Positions 33,772 to 41,899 of a stretch of 64,000 nucleotides of DNA are shown one piece after another. The notes below the pieces were generated by a model, which saw nothing but the letters and a program-made list of their open reading frames with translations, searched no databases and was not told the DNA's origin. The position numbers and the translations under genes were made by a program. The first letter of the stretch is position 1, and each line of letters opens with the position of its first letter. Source of the stretch: Pseudobdellovibrio sp031428275 (lineage in GTDB: Bacteria > Bdellovibrionota > Bdellovibrionia > Bdellovibrionales > Bdellovibrionaceae). The stretch is taken from positions 87,578 through 151,577 of the forward strand of contig JANPPC010000009.1 in the NCBI GenBank assembly GCA_031428275.1, in the 5' to 3' direction.

Positions 33772-33774
33772 TGC

Positions 33775-34083
33775 CTACGCTAAGATCTTTTTAAGATTTT
33801 TTTCTAAAGTTTCACGAATCTTACCTTTAAATAAGCTAAGTGCTAACGGCAGCTCTACCTCAACTGCAATATTGCAGGCGTCGGCGGTTTTGTCTTGGAC
33901 TTGCAATTCAGCCTTAAATTGGCTGCCGGTCACGCGACAGATTTTTGCGGGCTCGTCAAAAGTACAGGCCACTTTGGGATCAAATTTTTTGAAATCATTT
34001 TCTCCGCTTAATAAGCCCTTAATTTTCTTAAAGGCAGTTGCTGAATCTATTGGCGCTGGTAGTTCAAATTTAAATTTTGGCAT
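33775..34083 (-). CDS. Small protein resembling the PHA-system family
   Basis: 102 aa beginning MPKFKFELPAPIDSATAFKKI, with a fold suggesting a START/SRPBCC-like small domain and two Cys; it recalls the polyhydroxyalkanoic acid system family (often annotated in polymer granule regions), but the likeness is weak. No signal peptide. It is the first gene of a minus-strand run with rpoH and the lipoprotein gene. Confidence 0.5.
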   Translation of the reverse strand: MPKFKFELPAPIDSATAFKKIKGLLSGENDFKKFDPKVACTFDEPAKICRVTGSQFKAELQVQDKTADACNIAVEVELPLALSLFKGKIRETLEKNLKKILA

Positions 34084-34210
34084 GGGAATAGGGTAAGACT
34101 TTGTCAGGTTTTCGTCTATGAAAACTATGTGTCTAACCTCGTCAAATTTATAGGTCCCATTAGAAGATCAGTTTTGACTGCGCTTTCGTTTCCGTGAGAG
34201 AATAAACCCT

Positions 34211-36025
34211 ATGAAATTTGTAAGAGAACTAAAAAGAACCGACTATGCTGGAAATTTAACGACTAAACACATCGGACAAAAAGTGGTTTTGATGGGTTGG
34301 GTCAACTCAAGACGAGATCACGGCAGTCTTGTATTTATTGACTTAAGAGACCGTGAAGGTTTGGTGCAAGTAGTCCTTGACCCAAACAAAGCTGATACAT
34401 CGTCAGCCAAAGACTTCCGCGGCGAGTACGTCGTTGCCTTAGAGGGCATTGTGCGTGCGCGGCCTGACGGAATGAAGAATACCAAACTACAAACGGGCGA
34501 AATTGAAGTTGAAGCGATTCGCTGCGAAATTTTAAATACTGCGGCGACTGTGCCCTTCCAAATAGATGATGAAAATGTAAACGAAACTTTACGTTTAAAA
34601 TACCGTTATCTAGATTTACGTTCGCCTCGTTTACAAAAAAACATTATCATGCGCCACCAAGTTGCGCGTTTGGTGCGTGAATTTTTATCCGAAAATGGTT
34701 TTATCGAGGTTGAAACTCCTATTTTGTTTAAATCAACTCCAGAAGGTGCACGTGATTATCTTGTTCCGTCGCGAGTGAACCCGGGAAATTTCTATGCACT
34801 GCCGCAATCTCCACAGATTCTAAAACAGCTTTTAATGGTGGGCGGTTACGATCGTTACTTTCAAATTGCCCGGTGTTTTCGCGATGAAGATTTACGCGCA
34901 GATCGCCAGCCTGAATTTTCACAAATCGATATGGAAATGTCTTTTATTGATACCGAAGATATAATGGAAATGAACGAGCGTATGCTTCGCCATATATGGA
35001 AAAGCATTAAAGGTATCGACGTACCTAAAATTAAACGTATCAGCTACTTCGAAGCAATGGACACGTATGGTTCTGATAAGCCAGACACGCGCTTCGGTTT
35101 AGAAATACAAGACTTAGCTTCAGTTTTAGCAAATTCGGGTTTTAAAGTTTTTGATGACGCACTTTCGCGCGGCGGAATTGTGCGCGGTTTGAATATCCCA
35201 GGCGGCGGAAGTTTCACTCGTGGGCAGTTCGATAAATTAACCGAATTGGCAAAAAAGAACGGTGCAAAGGGGCTCGTGTGGATGAAGCAAGAAGCTGACG
35301 GCACAATTAATTCGCCGATCGCGAAATTCTTTACTCCAGAAAAATTAAAAGAAATTTTTGCAAAAGTCGGTTGTACACAAAAAGACTGCGCGCTTATTGT
35401 GGCAGACGATTACGATCAAGCCTGCTCGGCTTTATCTTCATTGCGCGTTCAATTAGGTCGCGAATTAAAATTAATCGATTTTACAAAGTATAACTTTTTA
35501 TGGGTTGTTGATTTCCCGTTACTTGAATATTCACCAGACGATAAACGTTGGGTGTCACGGCATCATCCGTTCACTTCACCTGCAGATGAATTCTTCGATG
35601 ATATGATTAACGCGAACGAAAAAGCCTACCCAAGAATGTTAGCTAAAGCTTATGACTTAGTTTGCAATGGCTACGAAATGGGTGGTGGATCGATTCGTAT
35701 TTACCGAAATGAAATTCAACAGGCCATTTTTAAACTTTTAGGTATGTCGAAAGAAGAAACCGAAATGAAGTTCGGTTTCTTTCTTGATGCGCTTAAGTAC
35801 GGAACGCCTCCGCATGGCGGTATTGCCTGGGGTATGGATCGTTTAGTCATGTTATTAACGCAAACCGAGGCTATTCGTGACGTTATTGCCTTTCCGAAAA
35901 CAGCCAAAGCATCGTGTTTGATGAGTGATGCTCCAAGTTCGGTCAGCCGGGACCAATTGGTCGAAGTCGGTATACGCTTAAGTGCGCAAGCCGAAAAAGC
36001 GGTTGAAGAAGTTAAACCAAGTTAA
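34211..36025 (+). CDS. aspS: Aspartyl-tRNA synthetase
   Basis: 604 aa, class II. An N-terminal OB anticodon-binding domain (VVLMGWVNSRRDHGSLVFIDLRDREGLVQVV) is followed by motif 2 (FQIARCFRDEDLRADRQPEFSQIDME), a bacterial GAD insertion (~residues 280-420) and motif 3 (HGGIAWGMDRLVMLL). It charges tRNA-Asp; discriminating or not cannot be told by eye. No Shine-Dalgarno is obvious before ATG 34211. Confidence 0.97.
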   Translation: MKFVRELKRTDYAGNLTTKHIGQKVVLMGWVNSRRDHGSLVFIDLRDREGLVQVVLDPNKADTSSAKDFRGEYVVALEGIVRARPDGMKNTKLQTGEIEVEAIRCEILNTAATVPFQIDDENVNETLRLKYRYLDLRSPRLQKNIIMRHQVARLVREFLSENGFIEVETPILFKSTPEGARDYLVPSRVNPGNFYALPQSPQILKQLLMVGGYDRYFQIARCFRDEDLRADRQPEFSQIDMEMSFIDTEDIMEMNERMLRHIWKSIKGIDVPKIKRISYFEAMDTYGSDKPDTRFGLEIQDLASVLANSGFKVFDDALSRGGIVRGLNIPGGGSFTRGQFDKLTELAKKNGAKGLVWMKQEADGTINSPIAKFFTPEKLKEIFAKVGCTQKDCALIVADDYDQACSALSSLRVQLGRELKLIDFTKYNFLWVVDFPLLEYSPDDKRWVSRHHPFTSPADEFFDDMINANEKAYPRMLAKAYDLVCNGYEMGGGSIRIYRNEIQQAIFKLLGMSKEETEMKFGFFLDALKYGTPPHGGIAWGMDRLVMLLTQTEAIRDVIAFPKTAKASCLMSDAPSSVSRDQLVEVGIRLSAQAEKAVEEVKPS

Positions 36026-36030
36026 CGAGC

Positions 36031-36067
36031 AAAAAATCTAACCCTGATCGATTTGATTCAGGGTTAG
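36031..36067 (-). terminator. Intrinsic terminator embedded in the 3' end of cpaF
   Basis: On the minus strand a perfect 10-bp stem (CTAACCCTGA / TCAGGGTTAG, 36038-36067, 10-base loop) is followed by A and six T residues (36036-36031). The stem encodes the last residues of CpaF and the TAG stop is the end of its 3' arm. Confidence 0.8.
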
Positions 36068-37144
36068 ACCGTTTTCCTCAAACGAAGAAATCTCGTAAAT
36101 TCCTTGTAGCTTTCTGATCCCATCTTTTTTTTCGACCACAATAATATTTTGAATGGTCATCGAAATCAGTTTACGAATTGATTGTAAACTCCACTGTGGT
36201 GCACCCATCTGAATCAGCATTTCAAGTCTTAGTAGCGCTTCACTGGCCGTGCGGGCGTGCAAAGAACCAAAGCTTCCGTCATGACCAGTGGCCATAGCCA
36301 TCATCAGTGATTTTGCTTCAGGCCCACGAATTTCACCGATCACCAAGCGGTCCGGGCGAAGGCGCAGCGCACGTTTAAGTAAATCATCCATGTTCACATC
36401 GGCGACCGAAGCGCTGGGGTCTTGCCGGGTCAGCAGCGACACGCTGGCCGAAGCGGGCAGTTGTAGCTCTTGTGTGTCTTCAATAATCACGGCGCGGTCT
36501 TCAGCACCTAATAACTGCAACAAAGATTGCAGAAAGCTGGTCTTGCCCGATCCCGTTCCGCCAACGACCAGAAAGTTTTTTCGTTGTGCGAAGATGTTTT
36601 GAATCAACTCTAGTTGCTGATCGTCACACCAGTTAAGATGGCGAAAAGCTTGTAATGTCCAGGTGCTGATGGGTTGCAGTCGAATTGAAAGTAAGCTGTC
36701 ACCTCTAGAAAGTTCTCCAAAAATAATTGTAATTCGCATGCGACCAAACTGCGCTTCCACAAAAGGCTTTTCACGGTTAAGATAGCTGCCACACTTCTGC
36801 GAAAGCCGGTCTAAAGTTGCAACATAAGAATTTTCTGAGTAGAAGTGATCGGGATGACGGTGTAGTCGACCATTTTTTTCAAAGTAGATTTCTTTATAGT
36901 TGTTAACCAAAATTTCTGTAATTTCAGAATCTTGAAGCAAACTATCTATGGGGCCTAGCCCAGATATTTCGCTGATGATTCTTAACTTTATTGAGGCTTC
37001 TTCACCGTTAGTTTCTATTTCGACAAGGTTTTGAAAGCGGTCCGATAAAGATAAATCCACTTCCTCAGAGTCCCAATCGACATCAATGCGGCTTTTTTGT
37101 TTTGAAAAAATAAGTCCTAATTTTTTATAAACCTCTTGATTCAT
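36038..37144 (-). CDS. cpaF: CpaF/TadA-type pilus assembly ATPase
   Basis: 368 aa. An N-terminal domain (ISGLGPIDSLLQDSEITEILVNNYKEIYFEKNGRL) precedes a secretion ATPase core with Walker A VVGGTGSGKTSFLQSL, Asp box VIIEDTQEL, Walker B DRLVIGEIRGPEAKSLMMAM and the His box GSLHARTASEAL. CpaF powers Tad/Flp pilus assembly. The stop of the secretin gene overlaps its start by one base. The usual partners TadB, TadC and CpaE are not here. Confidence 0.93.
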   Translation of the reverse strand: MNQEVYKKLGLIFSKQKSRIDVDWDSEEVDLSLSDRFQNLVEIETNGEEASIKLRIISEISGLGPIDSLLQDSEITEILVNNYKEIYFEKNGRLHRHPDHFYSENSYVATLDRLSQKCGSYLNREKPFVEAQFGRMRITIIFGELSRGDSLLSIRLQPISTWTLQAFRHLNWCDDQQLELIQNIFAQRKNFLVVGGTGSGKTSFLQSLLQLLGAEDRAVIIEDTQELQLPASASVSLLTRQDPSASVADVNMDDLLKRALRLRPDRLVIGEIRGPEAKSLMMAMATGHDGSFGSLHARTASEALLRLEMLIQMGAPQWSLQSIRKLISMTIQNIIVVEKKDGIRKLQGIYEISSFEENGLTLNQIDQG

Positions 37145-38409
37145 TAAAAGCCCGCCGTTTCTTGCTTCATCAGCTCGGGGGTTACAAAAATAACCAATTC
37201 TGTGCGGCTTTCTCGGTAATCTTTGCTAGAAAATAAAAGTCCCAGTACTGGTATTTGACTTAAAAACGGCAAGCCTTCGCTGCTGTTGCCTGTTTCATTC
37301 TTTAATAGGCCCGAAAGCGCAATCGTTTGGCTTTTGATCAAGTCAAAATGGCTAATCACACGATGAGTATGAATTCCGGGTATACCGTCAATTGAATTAC
37401 TTTTGTCTAAGCTTGAAACTTCTGACTCGATTTGAATACTCATCTGGCCAATCGAATCAATAACGGGTTTGATCTTCATGCCGATGCCGTATTTTTTCCA
37501 AACGATGTCATTCACTTTGTAATTCAACACACGAATCGGAAATTCTCCTCCGGCGAAAAACTCGGCCTCTTTGCCGCTACGGCAAATCAGCGTTGGCGAC
37601 GCTAGTACTTTTATATTTCCTTCTGTTTCATTAGCCAGTAAGGCCACGTCGAATGGCAAGATGCTAGCGGTACCGCCATCTATAACCTGCGCTGAATAAG
37701 TACCCGGTAGTTTAATCCCCATCGTACGTCCGAACTCTTTTTTGATTTCGGCAATTTGCACCGCTACGCGAATGTTATCACCGATTTCAATTTTTTGTTT
37801 ATTCTCGGTCGCTAGAATTCCGACATTTTGTAAGCTATTTTTGTAATCGTTGGCGTAGTCTTTCGCACTGAACTGAATCTTCCAAGGTTCACCAAACATG
37901 ATCTTTAGCGGCGTTAAACCTTTATCACGCAAGTACCTTTCAATATAAGTTGATACCTGATGTTTTAATTTCTCGTCTAATTGCACAGCCCAGAATAACG
38001 ATGAACCATTTTTTTTCATTAAGTTCAGTATTTTTTCGAAGTCACTGAACCGATATAATTTACCTTTTAAGCAGACCACTTCTTCACAAAAGTCGACTTG
38101 CAAACCCAAAAAATTTTTTGAAAGCTTATTCCAGTCTGTAAATGTTTTAAGTGAACCAATCGGTGTACTGACTACCGTGTACGATTCGTTATCTAGGCGA
38201 ATTTGTGTTCTGCCAATACCTAAGGTTTTTAAATAAATGCGTCCACCACGAGGCTGAGCGGCTATTAACTTTGGGTTTTCAACCCAAACTTTCGAGGCGT
38301 TTTGTTTAATTAAATGATCTTGGCCAAGCTCGATAGTGATCGTATCTTTAGCAAAACTTTCTAGATTAATTATTAAGAATAGGCTGATAAAGACGATTGT
38401 ATTTTTCAT
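37144..38409 (-). CDS. cpaC: CpaC/RcpA-type Tad secretin
   Basis: 421 aa with signal peptide (MKNTIVFISLFLIINLESFA), an N-terminal pilus-associated domain (IELGQDHLIKQNASKVWVENPKLIAAQP...GIGRTQIRL) and a C-terminal secretin domain (ILPFDVALLANETEGNIKVLASPTLIC, GGEFPI, SEVSSLDKS, ALSGLLKNETGNSSEGLPFLSQIPVLGLLF, RTELVIFVTPEL). It forms the outer-membrane channel of the Tad pilus. A Cys pair (DFCEEVVCLKG) in the middle is unusual. Confidence 0.9.
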   Translation of the reverse strand: MKNTIVFISLFLIINLESFAKDTITIELGQDHLIKQNASKVWVENPKLIAAQPRGGRIYLKTLGIGRTQIRLDNESYTVVSTPIGSLKTFTDWNKLSKNFLGLQVDFCEEVVCLKGKLYRFSDFEKILNLMKKNGSSLFWAVQLDEKLKHQVSTYIERYLRDKGLTPLKIMFGEPWKIQFSAKDYANDYKNSLQNVGILATENKQKIEIGDNIRVAVQIAEIKKEFGRTMGIKLPGTYSAQVIDGGTASILPFDVALLANETEGNIKVLASPTLICRSGKEAEFFAGGEFPIRVLNYKVNDIVWKKYGIGMKIKPVIDSIGQMSIQIESEVSSLDKSNSIDGIPGIHTHRVISHFDLIKSQTIALSGLLKNETGNSSEGLPFLSQIPVLGLLFSSKDYRESRTELVIFVTPELMKQETAGF

Positions 38410-38491
38410 ACGATCTTATATTTCAAGATCGAAGCTTATGGCTGGGCAAACAAAGCTGGCATTGAAATTCGGATTCTAGCCTATTTCCGGA

Positions 38492-39592
38492 TCAGCGGAA
38501 TAGAAGTTCGACCGAAACTCCATCGGTTTGATTCGTTACTTTTAATTCGCCATTCTGAACTTTCATCAAAGTTTGGCAAATCGTTAAACCTAGCCCCATG
38601 CCAATCGAATGATTCATTATATTTTCATCAAGCTGAAAAGGTTTCATAATTTTTTCAATATTAACGGCTGAAACTTGCGGGCCTTTGTTGTCAATTGTGA
38701 TACTTAAGCGGTACGGAGCACTCTGAAAAACCCGCACGCTAATTTCGCTATTAGCAAGGCCAAATTTTGTAGCGTTATGAAGCGCTCTGAAAAAAGCTGT
38801 CTTAGTCAGTTGCGGGTCGACTTCGATGGTCTCAAGTTCATTCTTCATTCGTAAAGTCTGATTTTTTGAATTAAGCAGCTGTGATATCTCGGCGGGTAAA
38901 TCTTTAAGTAAAGATTCAGAATTAATAATATCTTTACGCGATATAATTAAACCAACTTCGCCTTTTACGATTAAAAGCACATCGTCGATAATGCTTTTTA
39001 GCTTCTCTGAAGAGCGAATGATACGGTCAGTGAATAGTTTTTGCTCGTCTGATAGAGGCGTTTCTTTCATCAAGCCAGCAAAACTTAGAATCGTTGTGAG
39101 CGGAGTTTTTAGCTCATGATTAATCAAAATCATAAACTGATTTTTTGCTTTGTCTAAAGTGCGTAAATCTTCTAAAGCTTTCTCTAGAGCTTTATTTTTT
39201 TCTTTTAGTTCGCTTTTCAGGCTGTATTTTTCATAGCCTTGGTCAACAGTGTTCAATAAGTCCACCGGGTCCCAAGGTTTAGTTAAGTAGCGATAAATCT
39301 GACCTTTGTTTACAGCACCAATAACAGATTCGATATCGGTATAACCAGTTAATAAAATTCGCACGGTGTCTGGATGTGAGACAATCGACTTTTCTAAAAA
39401 TTCAACGCCGGTAATTAAAGGCATGCGTTGATCCGAAATGATAACGGCCAGGTCGGGTTGGCTATCTAAAATATTAAATGCTTCTTCAGGGGTCGAGGCC
39501 TTCAAAACGTTGTAGCTGCGGCGAAAAATGCGCTCAAGGGCGTCTAGGTTGTCGGTCTCGTCGTCTAAACAAAGTAAGTAAGGTTTTTCCAT
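38492..39592 (-). CDS. REC-histidine kinase hybrid
   Basis: 366 aa. An N-terminal receiver (CLDDETDNLDALERIF, phospho-Asp in IISDQRMP, TGYTD, LTKPWD) is joined by a coiled coil to a kinase core: HisKA with NHELKTPLTTILSFAGL and HATPase_c with NKGP and GMGLGLTICQTL. No membrane helix, so a soluble kinase fed by phosphotransfer or allostery through its own receiver. It sits just upstream of the secretin-cpaF pair on the same strand (82-base gap) and is divergent from the Gly/Gln-rich protein. A TCTAGAC...GTCTAGA inverted repeat lies in the shared upstream region. Confidence 0.9.
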   Translation of the reverse strand: MEKPYLLCLDDETDNLDALERIFRRSYNVLKASTPEEAFNILDSQPDLAVIISDQRMPLITGVEFLEKSIVSHPDTVRILLTGYTDIESVIGAVNKGQIYRYLTKPWDPVDLLNTVDQGYEKYSLKSELKEKNKALEKALEDLRTLDKAKNQFMILINHELKTPLTTILSFAGLMKETPLSDEQKLFTDRIIRSSEKLKSIIDDVLLIVKGEVGLIISRKDIINSESLLKDLPAEISQLLNSKNQTLRMKNELETIEVDPQLTKTAFFRALHNATKFGLANSEISVRVFQSAPYRLSITIDNKGPQVSAVNIEKIMKPFQLDENIMNHSIGMGLGLTICQTLMKVQNGELKVTNQTDGVSVELLFR

Positions 39593-39605
39593 TCACAATA
39601 CTGTA

Positions 39606-39631
39606 TCTAGACTTTTTGTCTTAGGTCTAGA
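39606..39631. promoter_or_regulatory. Inverted repeat in the divergent kinase/matrix-protein promoter region
   Basis: TCTAGAC-N12-GTCTAGA, between the kinase start (39592) and the start of the secreted Gly-rich protein (39728). The half-site matches the CTAGACC/GGTCTAG arms at 21317-21331, with different spacing. A regulator binding site is inferred; it could be coincidence. Confidence 0.35.
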
Positions 39632-39727
39632 TTTAAGTGCAATTTCTGACCTAAGGCTATTTTTGATTACAGTCGCAAGGCCAAAGTGTCGAAGAGTGAT
39701 ACGATAATAAAGATTAGGAGCACTGCT

Positions 39728-41788
39728 ATGTCGCTAAAAAATCTAACGAATTCGGTTTTTGCAATCACTGCAATTCTGCCAGGTCTTGTGTTTACAAGCC
39801 AAGCCCAAGCGCAGTTTCAAGCATCGGCTCAGGCATCGGCGCAGGGCTATGCCGGCTTAGCAGGTTCAGGCTATTATGGCGGAACACAACAATGTCCATA
39901 CCCAGTGAAAACGGGCACCGGCGCAGTTGACATGAGCGATAAAGAAAAATCAGAGCGCGCTACTTTAAAGAAATTAAAAGCTGACTACGCAAAAAAAGAA
40001 TCTGCAGTTGAAAAAGCGCAAGATAAATTAGATGCAATCAAAGAAAAACTGTCTAAGCATTTTTCTTCTGACATCGTTGAATTTCTAACATCAGTTCACA
40101 TTGAAAACGCAAAAGAATGTACCGAGTATGCAACCCATCCAGTGAACCGAAGCTGCCAATCGGGCGTTCCGTCTGCAGTTGTGCCAGCGGCGACCGCGTC
40201 CCCGGCCGATGTAGCAAAGGGGAATGGCGGACAAGCGACGGCCTCTGCTGAAATTACGCAGGCAAAAGGTTCTAACTGCGGTAAATTAATTGATCGTGAA
40301 ATTCCGAAATCATTGCGTAGTTCGTGGATCACGGCCGACGGCGGTGGCTATTGTATCGGCGACACGGCTGGTAATGCGGGCTCAGTGAATCCATCAATTT
40401 GTGATGATAGAGATTTGAAACCTTCTTCGGTTGGTGCAAATAAATACAGAGCCGCTTCATCATCTTCAGAATGTAAAAAAGCGGTCGTAGATTATCGCAA
40501 AACACGTATTGAACTTGGTAATGCAGCCGACCGCGTAGCTTATCTAGAAGCAAAGATTGAAGAACAAGAAGAAAAAATCGAAACGACCAGCGAAAAATTT
40601 AGAGCCCGAAAAAGTGTTGAAGCTGATTGCGACGATTGCGGTGTTATGGCCGGTCGTAGTGGTGGGACTCCTGAAGTTAAACGTGACTGGTGGGGAATCG
40701 GCGCAAATGTAGCCGGCGCTCTTATTTTTGGTAACGTCGGTCGTAAATACGATCAAGCTCGTATGGAATACCAAGCGCAAATGGGATACGTACCTGATCA
40801 AGGATACCCAACTGGCATTTCATTAGCTTACCCATTTATTCAAGGTGCGGCCTACGGAGCGCTTTATGGTGGCACCGGCCAAGGCGGTTTCGGCTGCGCA
40901 GGTGGCGTTCACGGAACAGGCGGAACTTACGGCGCGAACGGCGGCCTCAACGGTGTTGGTAATAATGCATACGGCCCTTTCGCAAATGGTGCAGGCGGTG
41001 TAGGCGGAGCTTTCGGATATCCAAACAGTATGTATGGAAACGTTTTAGGTGGCGGAGCTTACAATCCGGGAATCAATCCTTACGGATACATGAATGGCCC
41101 GGGCTCTTTAAACGGTAGCGCCGGTTTAGCTTTATGCTTTACTTGGCCTTGCCCGCAACAGGGCGGAACAAATACAGGTTTATTAGGTACTGGCCCGTTC
41201 GGTAACCAGGCTGGTTTGGGTGGACAATTTGGTTTAGGTAATAATGGTTTAGGTAACGGCTTAGGTGGACCATTCGGTGGTCAAGCTGGTCTTAATGGAA
41301 TGTACGGAAATAACGGTTTAACGGGCGGACCATTTGGAAATCAATATGGTTTAGGAAATAATCAGTTCGGCCTTAATGGTCAACTTGGTCTGAACGGCAA
41401 TTTAGGTAATTCGCAGTACCAAATGCAGTTGATGCAGCAACAACAACAGATGTTACAGCAACAACAACAGCAGCAGGCGCAGTTAGCACAGTATTACCAA
41501 ATGCAAGCTCAAGCGCAGCAGCAGCAATTAGTTAGACAACAACAAGTGCAGCAGCAAGCTGTACAAGTTCAGCAAGAAATTTCATCTTTGCAGCAGCGTC
41601 TTCAAATGCTATACTCAAGCGCCTATTCTGGTGGCGGAACTTCGTTATACGGAGCAACGGGTTTAGGTAGTGCGTACGGCGGTATTAGTGGTTCATTCAA
41701 TTTAGGAACGGGCGCCTACAATACGCCTGGTACCGGAACAAATTACTTACCAACGACAATCAATGGCACGACGACTCGCGGCCGTTAG
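39728..41788 (+). CDS. Secreted Gly/Asn/Gln-rich low-complexity protein
   Basis: About 686 aa from the ATG at 39728, chosen for AGGAG seven bases upstream. A signal peptide (FAITAILPGLVFTSQAQAQ) is followed by an Ala/Ser/Gln repeat, a coiled coil (~70-120), a Cys-containing domain (eight or more Cys, e.g. DCDDCG), another coiled coil, then ~300 residues of Gly/Asn/Tyr repeats (GLGNNGLGNG, GPFGNQYGLG). A run of Gln blocks follows (QQQQQMLQQQQQQQAQ), then a short coiled coil and a Gly/Ser tail. It resembles extracellular matrix, adhesin or amyloid-like proteins in composition only. A strong terminator follows. Placement between Tad blocks suggests a surface-adhesion role (inference). Confidence 0.8.
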   Translation: MSLKNLTNSVFAITAILPGLVFTSQAQAQFQASAQASAQGYAGLAGSGYYGGTQQCPYPVKTGTGAVDMSDKEKSERATLKKLKADYAKKESAVEKAQDKLDAIKEKLSKHFSSDIVEFLTSVHIENAKECTEYATHPVNRSCQSGVPSAVVPAATASPADVAKGNGGQATASAEITQAKGSNCGKLIDREIPKSLRSSWITADGGGYCIGDTAGNAGSVNPSICDDRDLKPSSVGANKYRAASSSSECKKAVVDYRKTRIELGNAADRVAYLEAKIEEQEEKIETTSEKFRARKSVEADCDDCGVMAGRSGGTPEVKRDWWGIGANVAGALIFGNVGRKYDQARMEYQAQMGYVPDQGYPTGISLAYPFIQGAAYGALYGGTGQGGFGCAGGVHGTGGTYGANGGLNGVGNNAYGPFANGAGGVGGAFGYPNSMYGNVLGGGAYNPGINPYGYMNGPGSLNGSAGLALCFTWPCPQQGGTNTGLLGTGPFGNQAGLGGQFGLGNNGLGNGLGGPFGGQAGLNGMYGNNGLTGGPFGNQYGLGNNQFGLNGQLGLNGNLGNSQYQMQLMQQQQQMLQQQQQQQAQLAQYYQMQAQAQQQQLVRQQQVQQQAVQVQQEISSLQQRLQMLYSSAYSGGGTSLYGATGLGSAYGGISGSFNLGTGAYNTPGTGTNYLPTTINGTTTRGR

Positions 41789-41848
41789 TTTATAGCTAGT
41801 ATTTAGCAAAACTTCAGCGCAGATAAAAATCTTAAAAAAATCAAAAAA

Positions 41849-41878
41849 GAGACTAGTTAAAGCTAGTCTCTTTTTTTT
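41849..41878 (+). terminator. Rho-independent terminator after the Gly/Gln-rich gene
   Basis: A perfect 8-bp stem GAGACTAG...CTAGTCTC with 6-base loop is followed directly by eight T residues, 60 bases past the stop. Confidence 0.93.
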
Positions 41879-41899
41879 AATTCGATTATGTATAAATAG

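Noticed and set aside
33473..34096. A 207-codon plus-strand frame across rpoH and its neighbour
   Set aside because: It is antisense to two well-supported genes, and its length comes from the skewed Lys/Ala composition of the sigma factor tail.
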